In this document: positions 6,278 through 6,835 of the stretch, piece by piece
Numbering within the stretch: the stretch's first letter is position 1
Layout: each line of letters begins with the position of its first letter
Source: Candidatus Sediminicultor tertius
Lineage (GTDB): Bacteria > Atribacterota > Phoenicimicrobiia > Phoenicimicrobiales > Phoenicimicrobiaceae
Length of the DNA: 6,835 nt
Direction: 5' to 3'
NCBI GenBank assembly: GCA_003527405.1
Contig: DPXH01000189.1
Location: 1-6,835, forward strand
Program-made: the position numbers and the translations under genes
The notes under the pieces: model-generated
Told to the model about the DNA's origin: nothing
The model's database searches: none
Seen by the model: only the letters and a program-made list of their open reading frames with translations

Positions 6278-6290
6278 ATCACCTCCTCTT
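6278..6290 (-). promoter_or_regulatory. Orphan perfect Shine-Dalgarno sequence in the leader
   Basis: The minus strand contains AGGAGGTGAT (6287-6278), a ten-base perfect complement of the 16S rRNA 3' end, yet no ATG, GTG or TTG opens a reading frame at a usable distance downstream. It lies about 68 bases upstream of the binding-protein start, which has its own good ribosome-binding site. It could hold a 30S subunit on the leader and stabilise the mRNA, as known for STAB-SD sequences in Bacillus leaders; that role is inferred. Confidence 0.5.
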
Positions 6291-6293
6291 AAT

Positions 6294-6387
6294 TTTATAG
6301 AGTACCATCTACAGAAATTCGCTATGTCTAGGTGCTCTTATTGCTCTTAACAATTTTTTCTTTACATCCTCAAAGATAATTATTATA
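6294..6387 (-). promoter_or_regulatory. Candidate -10 elements for the binding-protein/permease operon
   Basis: Two -10-like hexamers are visible on the minus strand: TATAAT at 6387-6382 and TATAAA at 6299-6294. Neither has a good -35 at the right distance. The downstream one would start RNA near 6287, placing the orphan Shine-Dalgarno sequence at the very 5' end of the transcript. I cannot choose between them. Confidence 0.25.
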
Positions 6388-6426
6388 GGCAAACTATATC
6401 TTTTCTTTTTAATTAAACTTAGAAAT

Positions 6427-6457
6427 CCACCTGGCACTCAATTTGAGTGCCAGGTGG
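6427..6457. repeat. Perfect inverted repeat with 15-bp arms
   Basis: The arms CCACCTGGCACTCAA (6427-6441) and TTGAGTGCCAGGTGG (6443-6457) are exact reverse complements around one base; in RNA a 13-bp stem with a 5-base loop is realistic. It lies between the ATPase and binding-protein genes. On the minus strand the stem is followed by ATTTCTAAGTTT rather than a clean U-run, so it would be an imperfect intrinsic terminator at best. An mRNA-end stabiliser for the ATPase transcript or a palindromic repeat are alternatives. Confidence 0.75.
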
Positions 6458-6480
6458 TAACGTAATTTTGGCTTTGCCAG

Positions 6481-6540
6481 TGTCGTTCTCTCTCCACTTA
6501 TGTCATTCCCGCTTCACTTATGTCATTCCCGCGAAAGCGG
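6481..6540. repeat. Three 20-bp tandem units, two near-identical and a third that becomes a hairpin arm
   Basis: Units begin at 6481, 6501 and 6521, each with tgtc and an exact 20-base period. Units 1 and 2 agree at 16 of 20 positions. The 18-base string cacttatgtcattcccgc occurs exactly at 6495-6512 and 6515-6532. Unit 3 keeps tgtcattcccgc and then continues into the hairpin at 6525-6544. This looks like local duplication of the end of a dispersed repeat. Confidence 0.7.
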
Positions 6541-6597
6541 GAATCTATCCTTATCAAGTGTTGTAATTATGAATTCCGCATCAAGTGCGGAATGACA
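6521..6597. mobile_element. REP/MITE-like two-hairpin repeat element with inverted ends
   Basis: The ends tgtcattcc (6521-6529) and ggaatgaca (6589-6597) are perfect inverted repeats. Inside are two hairpins: attcccgc / gcgggaat with a GAAA loop (6525-6544), and attccgca / tgcggaat with a 5-base loop (6573-6593). The tgtcattcccgcgaaagcgg type of sequence is familiar to me as a dispersed non-coding repeat in many bacterial genomes. No transposase is encoded here, so it would have to be a non-autonomous element. The boundary follows the inverted ends; no clear target-site duplication is visible. It sits about 8 bases beyond the ATPase stop and might form the 3' end of that message. Confidence 0.55.
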
Positions 6598-6604
6598 AAA
6601 ATAA

Positions 6605-6835
6605 TTAATTTAACAACAATGATTTTTCTGTATTTTTATCGAAAAGATGAATCTTATTTACATTAAAGTGTAATTTAACCTTTTCGCCCATCTCTTTTGT
6701 AAATGGGGGAGTAGTAAGCACTTTAATTTGCAAATTCCCTAATTTAACGGTGACTAAAACCTGCATCCCCATAGGTTCGATTACATAAACTTCCGCTTCT
6801 TCCCCCTTTTTGTGATCAATCTTTATATCCTCAGG
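6605..6835 (-). CDS. Carbohydrate ABC transporter ATP-binding protein, C-terminal end (cut by window edge)
   Basis: The last 76 codons of a gene entering from the right edge read PEDIKID, then EAEVYVIEPMGMQVLVTVKLGNLQIKVLTTPPFTKEMGEKVKLHFNVNKIHLFD, a short tail and TAA at 6607-6605. This is the TOBE/OB-fold regulatory end of MalK/UgpC/MsmX-type ATPases: the PEDI opening, the E-x-M-G motif and the closing NVNKIHLFD strand are characteristic. The nucleotide-binding domain with its Walker motifs lies outside the window. As a cytoplasmic ATPase it would energise CUT1 sugar permeases. The matching permeases and binding protein follow in the same direction, so it is their likely partner, although one such ATPase can serve several transporters. 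The 394-bp gap downstream argues against strict co-transcription. Confidence 0.9.
   Translation of the reverse strand, partial: PEDIKIDHKKGEEAEVYVIEPMGMQVLVTVKLGNLQIKVLTTPPFTKEMGEKVKLHFNVNKIHLFDKNTEKSLLLN

Larger units (their letters stand above)
6211..6604. other. 394-bp non-coding region between ATPase and binding-protein genes
   Basis: No convincing gene is present on either strand. Reading toward the binding-protein gene, it holds a two-hairpin repeat element starting about 8 bases after the ATPase stop, tandem 20-bp units, a perfect long inverted repeat (6457-6427), and an AT-rich leader with possible -10 sites, an orphan Shine-Dalgarno sequence and the real ribosome-binding site. The gap suggests that the binding protein and permeases form their own transcription unit rather than simply continuing from the ATPase gene. 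Confidence 0.7.

Noticed and set aside
6211..6426. Riboswitch in the binding-protein leader
   Set aside because: The leader is mostly unpaired A/T with no recognisable conserved aptamer core and no terminator/antiterminator pair.
6481..6597. CRISPR array suggested by regularly spaced repeats
   Set aside because: The 20-bp units abut without spacers, only two are nearly alike, and the rest resolves into hairpins with inverted ends; no cas gene is visible.

Overview
The window is AT-rich bacterial DNA. Every gene I can support reads on the minus strand, so transcription runs from the right edge to the left edge. The content is one carbohydrate-uptake and processing locus: the C-terminal end of a CUT1-type ABC ATPase (cut by the right edge), a secreted solute-binding protein, two membrane permeases, a metal-dependent TIM-barrel enzyme of the sugar isomerase/epimerase superfamily, a membrane-anchored GH130-family mannosidase-like protein, and the DNA-binding end of a LacI-family repressor (cut by the left edge). 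The binding protein has an ordinary Sec signal peptide and no lipobox cysteine. That suggests a diderm cell with a periplasm. With the AT-rich composition and the CUT1/LacI/GH130 mix it would fit an anaerobic lineage such as Thermotogota or Atribacterota, but I cannot assign a taxon from sequence alone.

Layout in the direction of transcription: 6835-6605 is the TOBE end of the ATPase. 6604-6211 is a 394-bp non-coding stretch with a tandem 20-bp repeat joined to a two-hairpin dispersed-type element, a perfect 15-bp-arm inverted repeat, and an AT-rich leader with an orphan perfect Shine-Dalgarno sequence. 6210-4843 is the binding protein, which overlaps the first permease (4846-3839) by ATGA. 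The second permease (3811-2912) follows after 27 bp. A 169-bp gap with a good extended -10 promoter precedes the TIM-barrel gene (2742-1645). A 177-bp gap precedes the GH130 gene (1467-409). A 223-bp gap holds the promoter and two identical operator-like sites of the LacI-family gene (185-1).

Inferred working model: an oligosaccharide, plausibly a beta-mannoside, is bound in the periplasm, moved in by the two permeases and the ATPase, and processed by the GH130 protein (apparently outside the cytoplasmic membrane) and by the TIM-barrel enzyme. The LacI-family protein probably represses its own gene and perhaps the locus. The substrate is inference from GH130 membership.

The most interesting signals are regulatory. 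A perfect 14-bp stem is written into the first codons of the first permease, immediately after the binding-protein stop codon. Two exact 15-bp operator copies lie 78 bp apart in front of the repressor gene, one of them touching its ribosome-binding site. A perfect anti-SD complement lies in the leader with no start codon after it. I found no wholly new gene system; the genes belong to known families.
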